NCBI GenBank assembly: GCA_947626285.1
Contig: CANQRR010000006.1
Coordinates: 1-64,000 of the forward strand
Direction of reading: 5' to 3'
Length of the DNA stretch: 64,000 nucleotides
Origin: an uncultured Lachnospiraceae bacterium
Lineage (GTDB): Bacteria > Bacillota > Clostridia > Lachnospirales > Lachnospiraceae
Positions 25,763-33,743 of the stretch are shown here, in pieces. Every line of letters begins with the position of its first letter. Within the stretch, counting starts at the first letter, position 1. The translations under genes were made by a program, and so were the position numbers. Under the pieces are notes generated by a model. That model saw only the letters and a list, made by a program, of their open reading frames with translations. It made no database searches and was not told the origin of the DNA.

Positions 25763-25791
25763 TTGAATCCTGTCCGGAAATCCTCTATACT
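25763..25791 (+). promoter_or_regulatory. Promoter of the AI-2E family transporter gene
   Basis: TTGAAT at 25763-25768, 17-base spacer, TATACT at 25786-25791. This promoter overlaps an in-frame TTG that would otherwise extend the protein, which argues for the downstream start at 25838. Confidence 0.85.
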
Positions 25792-25837
25792 GAATTTTAT
25801 CCAATTATTGTCTCAGATATGCAGAGAGGTGACCGCC

Positions 25838-27064
25838 ATGGATCAGAATCCGGCGCCGAAGAAGCAGCGCTTCATCAAGAACAATCAATATTTCACGATC
25901 TGTATTTATGCCGGCGTCATGGTGCTCATTGCGGCGATCATCTTCAAATGCGTCATTGATATCGACAAGACTAAGGCGTGGCTGAGGCAGGTCATCGGTA
26001 TGCTCTCGCCCTTTATCCTGGGCGCGCTGCTCGCCTATGTGCTCAACCCGATGATGCACATGTTTTACCGCGGCATCGGCAGGCTCTGCGATCGACTGCA
26101 TTTCAAATTAAAGCATGGGCTGCACACGGTCCTCGCGATCTTGATCACCTATGTGATCGTGGTCGGCTTCGTCGTGCTCACCCTGCTGTATGTCTTCCCG
26201 GAGATCGCCAAGAACCTCGTGGATTTTGTCAATTATCTGCCGACTGCCTACAGGACGGTGCTGGATATGCTCTCCCGCCTGCAGAAGCGTTTTCCGAACC
26301 TTGATATCAGTATGATTCGGGATTATCTCGCCGACGCGATGCCGGAGTTCGCCTCGTATCTGCAGAATTTTGCGACCAACATGGTGCCGGCACTCTACAC
26401 GATCTCAATGTCGATCGTCGACTGGGTCGTCAATCTGTTCATCACCCTGATCGTATCGGTCTACATGCTGTACGATAAACGCCGCATCATGCACGCCTCC
26501 TGGCGCATGATCTACGCGTTTCTCCCAAAGAAATACATTTCCGCGTGCCAGGAGATCCTCGCTGAGTGCAACCGGCTGTTCAGCAGCTTTGTGGTCGGCA
26601 AGTTCATCGACTCTCTGATCATCGGGGTTCTCTGTTTTATTCTGATGACGATCCTGCAGCTGCCGTACGCGCTGCTGATCAGCCTTATCGTCGGCGTTAC
26701 GAACATGATACCGTATTTCGGTCCGTTCATCGGAGCGGCGCCGGGTATTCTGATCATCCTGTTCATCAGCCCGCTTCAGGCGTTCATCTTCGCTGTCATG
26801 ATCTTTTGCCTGCAGCAGTTCGACGGGCTGATCCTGGGTCCGAAGATCCTCGGGGATTCCATAGGCTTAAAGCCGCTGTGGATCATCTTCGCGATCACGA
26901 TCGGCGGCAAACTCGCCGGGCTCATCGGTATGTTCCTCGGCGTTCCGGTGGTCGCGATCCTCAGCTATCTCTTCGATCTGTATCTCGCGCACCGTTTGAC
27001 GCGAAAAGAGATCTCTGACGAAATGGTAGAGAGCGTATTGCAAAAAATGGAGCTGGACGATTAG
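25838..27064 (+). CDS. AI-2E family transporter
   Basis: A 408-residue membrane protein of the AI-2E (TqsA/YdiK/PerM) family. About eight hydrophobic segments are visible, with the central region of YLPTAYRTVLDMLSRLQKRF between helices and the conserved late block YALLISLIVGVTNMIPYFGP, GPKILGDSIGLKPLWIIFAI and GMFLGVPVVAILSYLFDLYL. Members export autoinducer-2 or act as sodium/proton or other antiporters; function cannot be assigned by sequence. I start it at 25838, after GAGAGGTGA, because the upstream in-frame TTG lies in the promoter -35. It is monocistronic. No terminator hairpin is obvious after the stop. Confidence 0.92.
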   Translation: MDQNPAPKKQRFIKNNQYFTICIYAGVMVLIAAIIFKCVIDIDKTKAWLRQVIGMLSPFILGALLAYVLNPMMHMFYRGIGRLCDRLHFKLKHGLHTVLAILITYVIVVGFVVLTLLYVFPEIAKNLVDFVNYLPTAYRTVLDMLSRLQKRFPNLDISMIRDYLADAMPEFASYLQNFATNMVPALYTISMSIVDWVVNLFITLIVSVYMLYDKRRIMHASWRMIYAFLPKKYISACQEILAECNRLFSSFVVGKFIDSLIIGVLCFILMTILQLPYALLISLIVGVTNMIPYFGPFIGAAPGILIILFISPLQAFIFAVMIFCLQQFDGLILGPKILGDSIGLKPLWIIFAITIGGKLAGLIGMFLGVPVVAILSYLFDLYLAHRLTRKEISDEMVESVLQKMELDD

Positions 27065-27094
27065 GTCCGGCTCCTGTTTGATGTGATCGCCTTA

Positions 27095-27259
27095 TTATCT
27101 CTGTCTGCATTTGTTTTTGTTGGTTTTTCCGCGCCCTATATTTTCCAGAATTTTTTTCACTTCCTCAAGGGAGCGCGAAATCTGTAATACCTTTCTCTGC
27201 ACGTCCGGCCGATCGTAGGTGAGCCGGTACAGCTTTTTCTGAATTCCGCTTCTTCGCAT
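27095..27259 (-). CDS. Small basic protein, uncertain
   Basis: A 54-residue minus-strand frame beginning MRRSGIQKKLYRLTYDRPDV, then QRKVLQISRSLEEVKKILEN, and ending in a Lys/Arg-rich tail. A GGAG lies 6 bases before the ATG. The central part looks like an amphipathic helix. It sits downstream of trmB on the same strand, in an otherwise gene-free 360-base gap (27065-27424). I do not recognise it; it may be a real small protein or chance. The remainder of the gap shows nothing I can name. Confidence 0.3.
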   Translation of the reverse strand: MRRSGIQKKLYRLTYDRPDVQRKVLQISRSLEEVKKILENIGRGKTNKNKCRQR

Positions 27260-27424
27260 AACGATCTCCGACAGGCCGCTGTCCGTTCGCCATGTCCAAA
27301 AGCCGGCAGCGGCGCAAAACTTTCTGTCACAACATATTATGCAGAGGATTCCGGGATGTCACACGCGATACGCGAACTCGTCGTCGGTGCGGATCTGCGC
27401 GCTCAGGCATACGCCGGAACCGGA

Positions 27425-28087
27425 TCATTCTGTCGGTTTTCGCCGGCTCAGTACCAGCTTGCAGATCGGATTGCCCTGTGAGGAAAAGCGCTCTTCATAT
27501 TCGGTCATAATGTTTCCCCGCATCATCACTTCGTCGTGATGCAGGTCAAACGTACACTGTTCCACGGTCCACCCGGCGGCCTCCGCCTCCGTGAGCGCGA
27601 ACTCAAACAGCGACCGGTTGTCCGTCTTGAATTCCACGCGGCCGTCCGGAGAGAGGACGCGGTCGTAACGCGCCAGAAATTCCCGGCTCGGTAGACGGCG
27701 CTTCGCGTGGCGGTCCTTTGGCCACGGATCGGAAAAGTTCAGATAGATCCCGGCGACCTCGCCTTCGCCGAATACCTCGGTCAGATCCTCCGCCTCCATG
27801 CGCAGGAACAGCAGGTTGGTAAGCTGTTCGTTCTCGCCGCGTTTCTCCAGCGCGCGCAGAAGCACGCTCGAATATTTCTCGATCCCCACAAAATTGCGGT
27901 CCGGATGGCGCAGCGCCAACTCTGTGATGAAGCGCCCTTTCCCCATGCCGATCTCCAGGTGCAGGGGGCGGTCATTCCCGAATACTTCGTTCCAGTGCCC
28001 CTTTTTCTCGCGCATCACATCTTCGTGCACCACGTATTCACTTGCGGCGATCGCCTCCCGGGAACCAGGGATGTTTCGAAGTCTCAT
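27425..28087 (-). CDS. trmB: tRNA (guanine-N7-)-methyltransferase
   Basis: A 220-residue SAM-dependent methyltransferase that makes m7G at position 46 of tRNAs. The SAM motif is LEIGMGKGRFITELA, followed by NFVGIEKY and the family-specific LNFSDPWPKDRHAKRRL, which carries catalytic and tRNA-binding residues. FKTDNRSLFEFALTEAEAAGW is the typical late motif. The length is standard and no extra domain is present. It ends 30 bases after the GH5 gene upstream on the same strand, so both may share a transcript. Confidence 0.96.
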   Translation of the reverse strand: MRLRNIPGSREAIAASEYVVHEDVMREKKGHWNEVFGNDRPLHLEIGMGKGRFITELALRHPDRNFVGIEKYSSVLLRALEKRGENEQLTNLLFLRMEAEDLTEVFGEGEVAGIYLNFSDPWPKDRHAKRRLPSREFLARYDRVLSPDGRVEFKTDNRSLFEFALTEAEAAGWTVEQCTFDLHHDEVMMRGNIMTEYEERFSSQGNPICKLVLSRRKPTE

Positions 28088-28117
28088 GTCGTCCTCTCTC
28101 TGGCCTGTGTGATCCGG

Positions 28118-29158
28118 CTACAGCCTCTTCACCAACTCATCCAGCACCTCTGCGTAGTGCTCGTCCACCAGGCCGAAATCCTTATTCTTATAATTCCACA
28201 GCGCCCGGCCGATGCCGAACTTCTCAAACACGGAGTGGATGTCGTCGAACCAACGCACGGTGTCCGGCAGGGGCGCCAGGTCGATCACGCCGTACTCCCC
28301 GCAGTAGAGCGGGACATTCATTTTATCGGCGTACGCGACGGCCTCCGCAAACATCTTTTCAAACAGTACCGCGCCGGAGTCCTGCGGGTCGATGAAGTCC
28401 TCGCAGACCGCGTCCACGCGCGCCTGCTCGACCTTGTTTCCGATGATGCGGAACTCGGCGGCGGTCTGCGGATAGCCGGTGCGGAAATCGCGGGGCATAT
28501 CCTTCACCCAGTACGCTCCCTGGTGCGTGAACATCAGCGGCGCGTAGCAGTGGAAATTGTAAACGATGTGGTCGTCGTAGGGCGCGTCGAGATCCGGCAC
28601 GTTCGCGACGCTGTTGTAGCAGACGCCGCCGATCAGGATGTAATTGTCCGGCGCGATGCCGCGGATCGTCTCGACCGTGCGGCGGGCGATTCCGTTCCAA
28701 ATCTCGCCCATCTCCGGATTCACGATCTCGTTAAGCAGCTCGAACGCGGCAATGTCAGCGTCCTTCGCGTAGCGGCGGGCAAGCTCTTTCCACAGGTGAA
28801 GGAAGCTGTCCTGCAGTTCCTGGCTGTGGAAAAACGCGTCCGGATCCAGAATCTCATTTGTGTCGAACATGTAGCCTTTCGTCTTGTGTACGTCGAGAAT
28901 GATGTTCAGCCCGCACTCCCGGCACCAGGCGATGCAGCGGTCGATGAGCGCAAAGCCGTCCTCGATAAACGTGTCGTCCTCATTCATGACGATGTCATAG
29001 TCGATCGGCAGCCGCACATGGTCGAGCCCCCAGCCGGCGATGCGCGCAAGGTCTTTCTTTGTGATAAACGTCTCAAAATGCTCCTTTTCGCGGCTGACGC
29101 ACTGGGAGATCCATCCGCCCAGATTGACGCCCCGCTGAAATCCTTCAAATTTTCGCAT
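28118..29158 (-). CDS. Intracellular glycoside hydrolase family 5
   Basis: A 346-residue TIM-barrel beta-glycosidase without a signal peptide, so cytoplasmic. The acid/base is E144 in FELLNEIV and the nucleophile is E288 in YCGEYGV. The N-terminal RGVNLGGWIS and HVRLPIDYD are typical GH5 strand motifs. Intracellular GH5 enzymes of this form act on short beta-1,4 or beta-1,3 gluco-oligosaccharides or glucosides; exact specificity is not visible. It has its own promoter (29234-29262, minus strand), downstream of the AraC gene. It fits the adjacent importer and GH3 enzyme as an oligosaccharide-processing enzyme. Confidence 0.9.
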   Translation of the reverse strand: MRKFEGFQRGVNLGGWISQCVSREKEHFETFITKKDLARIAGWGLDHVRLPIDYDIVMNEDDTFIEDGFALIDRCIAWCRECGLNIILDVHKTKGYMFDTNEILDPDAFFHSQELQDSFLHLWKELARRYAKDADIAAFELLNEIVNPEMGEIWNGIARRTVETIRGIAPDNYILIGGVCYNSVANVPDLDAPYDDHIVYNFHCYAPLMFTHQGAYWVKDMPRDFRTGYPQTAAEFRIIGNKVEQARVDAVCEDFIDPQDSGAVLFEKMFAEAVAYADKMNVPLYCGEYGVIDLAPLPDTVRWFDDIHSVFEKFGIGRALWNYKNKDFGLVDEHYAEVLDELVKRL

Positions 29159-29233
29159 GTATAAAACCCTCCCTGCAGGAATCGGCGGTCCGGCGATGAC
29201 GATCGGCCGGACCTGTCTGTGATAGCTGGGTCT

Positions 29234-29262
29234 ATTTTACAATCACCGGAGAGAAAAAGCAA
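29234..29262 (-). promoter_or_regulatory. GH5 promoter and leader hairpin
   Basis: On the minus strand TTGCTT (29262-29257), 17-base spacer, TAAAAT (29239-29234). A perfect 8-bp hairpin (29187-29194 with 29206-29213) lies in the leader without a T-run. Confidence 0.65.
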
Positions 29263-29274
29263 TGCATTTTGTTC

Positions 29275-30147
29275 TTATACATAATCAAAATTCCCGTCGT
29301 ACATCCTGCGCAGCTCGGTCGGCGTGCAGCCGGTCAGCTGCTTGAACATCCGCAGGAACGAGGAGAGGTTGGAGAAGCCGCACTGCAGCGCCACCTCAAG
29401 CACGGAGTAATCCTTGTTCACGAGCAGATTCTTCGCGTGCGCGATGCGCTTCTGATTCAGGTATTTGTAAAAAGAAGTGTCCGCGTACTGCTTGAATAGC
29501 CGCGTGAAATGATACTTGGAGAAACCGGCCAGCGCGGCGACCTCCTCGAGGGTGAGCTGCTCGGCGAAGTGGTCGTTGATGTAGTCGCAGATGAAGAGAA
29601 ATTTGTCCATGTACTCCTTCTGCTTGTCGTTTTTCGCCTCGAAGTGCTGCTGCGTGATCTCGGCCTGGCAGCGGCCCACCAGCACCAGGATCTCGATAAA
29701 TTTGGAAGCGATGCAGGATTCCGCGTACAGCGGCTGGCTGAAATATTCGTCCCGGATATCCAGCATGAGCTGGCGCACCCGGGCGTGGATCTGCGGATAT
29801 TCCTCCGGCGTGATCAGGATCGCCGGGCTGATCATGGAGATGATCATATTCGCCTCTTTGCTGTTGACCAGCGTGAGGCCGGGCTGGAAGATGATGCGCA
29901 CGCCCTTTGGCGGGGCGAAGAGCTCGTGCACTATGCCGGGGCACACGATCAGGATATCGCCCTCGCGCAGATTGAATTCCTTGTCCCCGCAGACGGCGCG
30001 GTAAGTGCTCTCCGTCGGCATGATCAGCTCGAACGGCGTGTGCCAGTGCGGCGGATAGTTCTCATATTCGTCGTTGTTGTAGAGCTGAAGCTGCATATTC
30101 TTTTTGTAATTGACGGTCTCGTGCAGGCCGCTCAGACTCTCGATCAA
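29275..30147 (-). CDS. AraC family transcriptional regulator
   Basis: A 290-residue regulator. The N-terminal cupin-like sensor includes YPPHWHTPFELIMPTESTYR and EGDILIVCPGIVHELF. The C-terminal 100 residues carry two helix-turn-helix motifs (LTLEEVAALAGFSKYHFTRL and SVLEVALQCGFSNLSSFLRM), typical of AraC/XylS activators. I start it at the TTG at 30147, after GGGAGG with 8-base spacing; the open frame continues upstream to 30243 but that part overlaps its own promoter. It diverges from a sugar importer operon whose promoter region has three spaced AGCAAT repeats. It probably activates that operon in response to an oligosaccharide. Confidence 0.92.
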   Translation of the reverse strand: MIESLSGLHETVNYKKNMQLQLYNNDEYENYPPHWHTPFELIMPTESTYRAVCGDKEFNLREGDILIVCPGIVHELFAPPKGVRIIFQPGLTLVNSKEANMIISMISPAILITPEEYPQIHARVRQLMLDIRDEYFSQPLYAESCIASKFIEILVLVGRCQAEITQQHFEAKNDKQKEYMDKFLFICDYINDHFAEQLTLEEVAALAGFSKYHFTRLFKQYADTSFYKYLNQKRIAHAKNLLVNKDYSVLEVALQCGFSNLSSFLRMFKQLTGCTPTELRRMYDGNFDYV

Positions 30148-30214
30148 GAAGATCGCCTCCCATTTATTGACATTTTTTGAATTATGAGAAATTGCGATAA
30201 GCATAATTTTCTTC

Positions 30215-30243
30215 ACTATACCAAAAGCGACAAAAAAACTCAA
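30215..30243 (-). promoter_or_regulatory. araC-family gene promoter
   Basis: On the minus strand TTGAGT (30243-30238), 17-base spacer, TATAGT (30220-30215). It fixes the transcript start near 30208, ruling out a start codon at 30243. Confidence 0.8.
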
Positions 30244-30364
30244 TATGATTTTGCCAAATCGTCATTTTAGGGAAAGCAGCGGAAAAGACACTGTCAAAAT
30301 GAATAAAAAATAACTTGAAAAACTGGACATTTCTAACAATTAAAAAAATCCGGGGAAATATTAG

Positions 30365-30427
30365 AGCAATAATTTGGAGACAGATAGCAATAATTAAAAA
30401 GAAATAGCAATCGGATTCTGCTATAGT
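30365..30427 (+). promoter_or_regulatory. Importer operon promoter with three AGCAAT direct repeats
   Basis: AGCAAT occurs at 30365-30370, 30386-30391 and 30406-30411, 21 and 20 bases apart; the first two extend to AGCAATAATT. TATAGT at 30422-30427 is the -10, with no good -35 at the expected place (about 30399-30404). This is the layout of an activator-dependent AraC-type promoter. Confidence 0.65.
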
Positions 30428-30473
30428 GTATTACACAGAAACTTGTAAAAAAATTCAAAAGGAGGAATTTGAA

Positions 30474-31766
30474 ATGAGAATGAAAAAATGGATCTCAGTC
30501 GCTTTGACGGCAGCCATGGTTGGCAGCATGACGGTAGCAGCGCTTCCGGTACAGGCGGATGAGCCGGTAGAGATCACCTGGATGTTCTGGGATGACCTCG
30601 AGGCAACCACAGACACGACTTCCCTCGGCTATGCGGACGTTATCAATCGTTTCAACACCGAGTATGAGGGACAGTACCACGTAACTCCGATCACCACGAA
30701 CCTTGAGGAGTACGACGGAAAGCTCAACGCTCTGATCGCGGCGGGCGACACACCGGATCTTTACATCTGTAACCCGGGCCCGAACATGGACGTATACGTA
30801 GAGGCGGGCGCTGCGGCGGACCTCACCGACATCCTTCAGAATCAGGAAGCGGACTGGTACGCGACATTCACGGACGGTATCTTCGACAGAATGACCTACG
30901 ACGGAAAGATCATGGGCATCCCGACCTGCTTCCAGGCGGCATGCGTATTCTACAACACTGAGCTGTTCGAGCAGGCAGGCGTAGAGGTTCCGACTACATA
31001 TGATGAGCTGCTCACGGTTTGCCAGACCCTTCAGGATGCGGGCATTACCCCGATCAGCTGCTCCGCCGGCACGGCATGGTGCCTGTCGATGATCGCAGGT
31101 TATCTGTGTGACCGCCAGGGCGCGGACCTTGAGGCGATCGCGAACCACGAGGCGAACTGGACGGACGATGTGTTCGTACAGGCAGCTACGAAGCTTCAGG
31201 AGCTCTCCAAGTACTTCCAGCCGACCGCGGCAGGCGACTCCAACGATCAGGCTACGGCAGCGTTCTACAACGAAGAGGCTGCTATGCTCGTTCAGGGTTC
31301 CTGGGTTATCGGCCAGATGAACGGCGCGAGCGACACGATCGAAGACAAGTGCGGCGTGTTCCAGTTCCCGGCGATCGAGGGCGGCGCGGATCCGAACCGT
31401 ACGATCGTTAAGACGGACAACCTGCTGATGAGCTCCACGACCGAGCATCAGGATGCGGTGATCGCTCTGATGAAGATGTTCACGGATGAGACGGCTCAGA
31501 AGTACATGGCAGAGGTTGCCGGCAAGTTCCCGATCAACAAGAACGTTGAGATCGACTACGACGTAGCTCCGGCTCAGCTGAAATATGTGCAGGACATCAT
31601 GGCTCAGGCGACCGGTACCCTCGGATTCTACAATGAGTCCCTGGATTCCGTAGAGGCGGGCGACTGCTTCGACAACGCGATGGTTGACGTATTCCTTGGG
31701 AATGCGGAGCCGGCGGATGCTCTGCAGTCTGTACAGGATTTCTACGAGAGCAACGTTTGGGAGTAA
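30474..31766 (+). CDS. Sugar ABC transporter substrate-binding protein
   Basis: A 430-residue family-1 binding protein. The signal peptide (about 1-28) ends LPVQADE and has no lipobox cysteine. After it VEITWMFWDDLEATTDTTSL begins the first lobe; NPGPNMDVYVEAGAAADLTD and MGIPTCFQAACVFYNTELFE are typical of oligosaccharide binders. I start it at 30474, where AAAGGAGG precedes the ATG with good spacing; the frame extends upstream but through the promoter region. First gene of a second binding protein-permease-permease operon, divergent from the AraC regulator. The substrate is probably a beta-linked oligosaccharide, given the GH5, GH3 and CE4 genes around it. Confidence 0.93.
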   Translation: MRMKKWISVALTAAMVGSMTVAALPVQADEPVEITWMFWDDLEATTDTTSLGYADVINRFNTEYEGQYHVTPITTNLEEYDGKLNALIAAGDTPDLYICNPGPNMDVYVEAGAAADLTDILQNQEADWYATFTDGIFDRMTYDGKIMGIPTCFQAACVFYNTELFEQAGVEVPTTYDELLTVCQTLQDAGITPISCSAGTAWCLSMIAGYLCDRQGADLEAIANHEANWTDDVFVQAATKLQELSKYFQPTAAGDSNDQATAAFYNEEAAMLVQGSWVIGQMNGASDTIEDKCGVFQFPAIEGGADPNRTIVKTDNLLMSSTTEHQDAVIALMKMFTDETAQKYMAEVAGKFPINKNVEIDYDVAPAQLKYVQDIMAQATGTLGFYNESLDSVEAGDCFDNAMVDVFLGNAEPADALQSVQDFYESNVWE

Positions 31767-31806
31767 GTCGAATAAAAAGACAGCCATAATGAATTAGTGG
31801 CGTAGG

Positions 31807-31853
31807 AGCCGCTGCAGAACAGGCGTGAAAGGTTCTTTCTGCAGCGGCTTTCT
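31807..31853 (+). terminator. Attenuating hairpin between binding-protein and permease genes
   Basis: A perfect 13-bp stem (31807-31819 with 31837-31849) with a 17-nt loop and a short T-rich end. The position matches the hairpin in the first importer operon (23488-23513). Confidence 0.7.
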
Positions 31854-31874
31854 TAAACAAAAAAGGAGAATGTT

Positions 31875-32762
31875 ATGGATAAGATATTACGGAATAAAAA
31901 GGCGATCTGCATCTTTATCGCCCCGGCGCTGATCATGTTCGTGCTGATTCTGATAATTCCTATGTTCCAGATGATCTACTATTCTTTCTGCGACTACGCG
32001 GCTTTGACGCCGCCGACCTTTGTGGGACTTAAGAATTACCAGAACCTGTTCTTCAAGGACAGCACATTCAAGATCGCGCTGAAGAACTCTATCTTCTTTA
32101 TGATCTTTTCCGCGGTCACGCAGCAGATCATCGGTCTTCTGCTGGCGGTGCTGCTGACGAATATCCCGAAGGGGCGCAACGTGTTCAAGAACATCTACTA
32201 CCTGCCATGCGTCCTCTCCTCGGCAGCCCTCGGTCTTCTGTGGGCGTTCCTGTTCAACCCGAGGATCGGTATCAACCAGCTTCTGGCGAAGTTCGGCATC
32301 GAGGGACCGCTCTGGCTGATGGATTCCAAGGGCTTCATCGTGCTCCCGATGTGGGTCATCGCGTTCGTGGCGCTGTGGCAGTACGTCGGACAGAACATGA
32401 TGCTCTACATGGCGCAGATCACCGGCATTTCACGGGAAGTCTACGAGGCGTCCTACATCGACGGGGCTTCGAAAGTGAAATCGTTCCGCTATATCACGCT
32501 TCCGCTCGTGAAACCGATGATGGTGACTTCGCTGTCGCTGAACTGCATCGGTTCGCTGAAATTCTTCGACCTGGTCTACAACATGACGCAGGGCGGACCG
32601 AACCACCGCACAGAGGTCCTTGCGACCGAGCTCTACGCGGAGGGTTTCAACTACTTCAAGTACGGCTACGCGAGCGCGATCTCCGTGATCCTTCTCGTGT
32701 TCTGCCTGCTTGTGACACTGTTGGTCAAGAGAGTCATCAAAGTGGAAACTTATGAAGGATAG
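31875..32762 (+). CDS. Sugar ABC transporter permease (MalF/UgpA-like)
   Basis: A 295-residue permease with six transmembrane helices. The start (KAICIFIAPALIMFVLILII) and EAA loop (VYEASYIDGASKVKSFRYIT) are typical. AAAAGGAG precedes the ATG. It pairs with the MalG-like permease 12 bases downstream. The importer has no ATPase of its own in this cluster. Confidence 0.94.
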   Translation: MDKILRNKKAICIFIAPALIMFVLILIIPMFQMIYYSFCDYAALTPPTFVGLKNYQNLFFKDSTFKIALKNSIFFMIFSAVTQQIIGLLLAVLLTNIPKGRNVFKNIYYLPCVLSSAALGLLWAFLFNPRIGINQLLAKFGIEGPLWLMDSKGFIVLPMWVIAFVALWQYVGQNMMLYMAQITGISREVYEASYIDGASKVKSFRYITLPLVKPMMVTSLSLNCIGSLKFFDLVYNMTQGGPNHRTEVLATELYAEGFNYFKYGYASAISVILLVFCLLVTLLVKRVIKVETYEG

Positions 32763-32774
32763 GAGGGCGGATCG

Positions 32775-33626
32775 ATGAATAACAATGTAAGTAAGAAAAA
32801 GAAACCGATCAGTCCGGTTATCGTATTGATCTACATACTGCTGGTTCTGCTGGCGGTGCTCTATCTGGCTCCGCTGCTCTGGATGCTTCTGGTTTCCGTG
32901 AAGGACAATCCGGAGCTGATGAAGGCTCCGTTCGGTTTCCCGCAGATGATCCACTGGAACAACTACGCGGAGGCGTGGACGCTCGGCAAGCTGGGCATTG
33001 CGCTGCTGAACTCGGTGCTCGTCTGCGGCGTGACGCTCCTTGTGAGCCTGTTCTTTGGTTCGATGGCGGCGTTCGCGATAGGGCGGATGCGCTGGAAGCT
33101 CTCTGAGGCGACCGGGACTTTTTTCCTGATCGGTATGATGGTGCCGGTGCACTGTATCCTGATCCCGCTGTTTGTACGCTTCTCGCACATGGGACTGACG
33201 AATTCGCGCTTCGGACTGATGCTTCCGTACATCACGTTCTCGCTCCCGATGACGATCTTTCTGATGACCGGCTTCTTTAAGTCGATTCCGGGAGAGCTCT
33301 TCGAGTCGGCGGCGATCGACGGCTGCGGCATCTACCGCTGCTTCTTCCAGATCGCGCTGCCGCTGGCGCGCACGGGCTTCTTCGTATCCGGCCTGATGAC
33401 CTTCATCAACAACTGGAACGAGCTGCTTCTGGCGATGGTCTTCATCTCCGACCCGGCGAAGAAGACACTGCCGGTCACGCTGACCTACTTTGTGGGACCG
33501 TACGCGACGAACTATGTGCAGATGTTTGCGGCGATCATCATAGCGATCGCACCGACAGTTATCGTATACTGTATGTTCAGTAACCAGATCGTCGAAGGTC
33601 TGACGACGGGTGCGGTGAAAGGCTGA
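32775..33626 (+). CDS. Sugar ABC transporter permease (MalG-like)
   Basis: A 283-residue permease with six helices. The EAA loop is LFESAAIDGCGIYRCFFQIA, and the C-terminus VEGLTTGAVKG is the usual MalG-type ending. A GGAGGG site precedes the ATG. A partial terminator (33659-33696) separates it from the GH3 gene, which may thus be expressed at a lower level from the same transcript. Confidence 0.94.
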   Translation: MNNNVSKKKKPISPVIVLIYILLVLLAVLYLAPLLWMLLVSVKDNPELMKAPFGFPQMIHWNNYAEAWTLGKLGIALLNSVLVCGVTLLVSLFFGSMAAFAIGRMRWKLSEATGTFFLIGMMVPVHCILIPLFVRFSHMGLTNSRFGLMLPYITFSLPMTIFLMTGFFKSIPGELFESAAIDGCGIYRCFFQIALPLARTGFFVSGLMTFINNWNELLLAMVFISDPAKKTLPVTLTYFVGPYATNYVQMFAAIIIAIAPTVIVYCMFSNQIVEGLTTGAVKG

Positions 33627-33658
33627 GGAAGCCTGCGCCCTCTGATATGTCTGACAGA

Positions 33659-33700
33659 AGCCGATCCGATGCGGGATTATGCCGTGAGGGTCGGCTTTTC
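33659..33700 (+). terminator. Intrinsic terminator after the second importer
   Basis: AGCCGATCC (33659-33667) pairs with GGGTCGGCT (33688-33696; one G-T) across a 20-nt loop and is followed by TTTTC. No promoter is obvious before the GH3 gene, so read-through is likely. Confidence 0.7.
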
Positions 33701-33743
33701 TTAAACACGGAACCGTAAAAATCAATCAAAACAGGAGACGAAA

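Noticed and set aside
27707-29164. Long plus-strand open frame across trmB and GH5
   Set aside because: It spans two well-supported genes on the other strand and shows no coherent domain.
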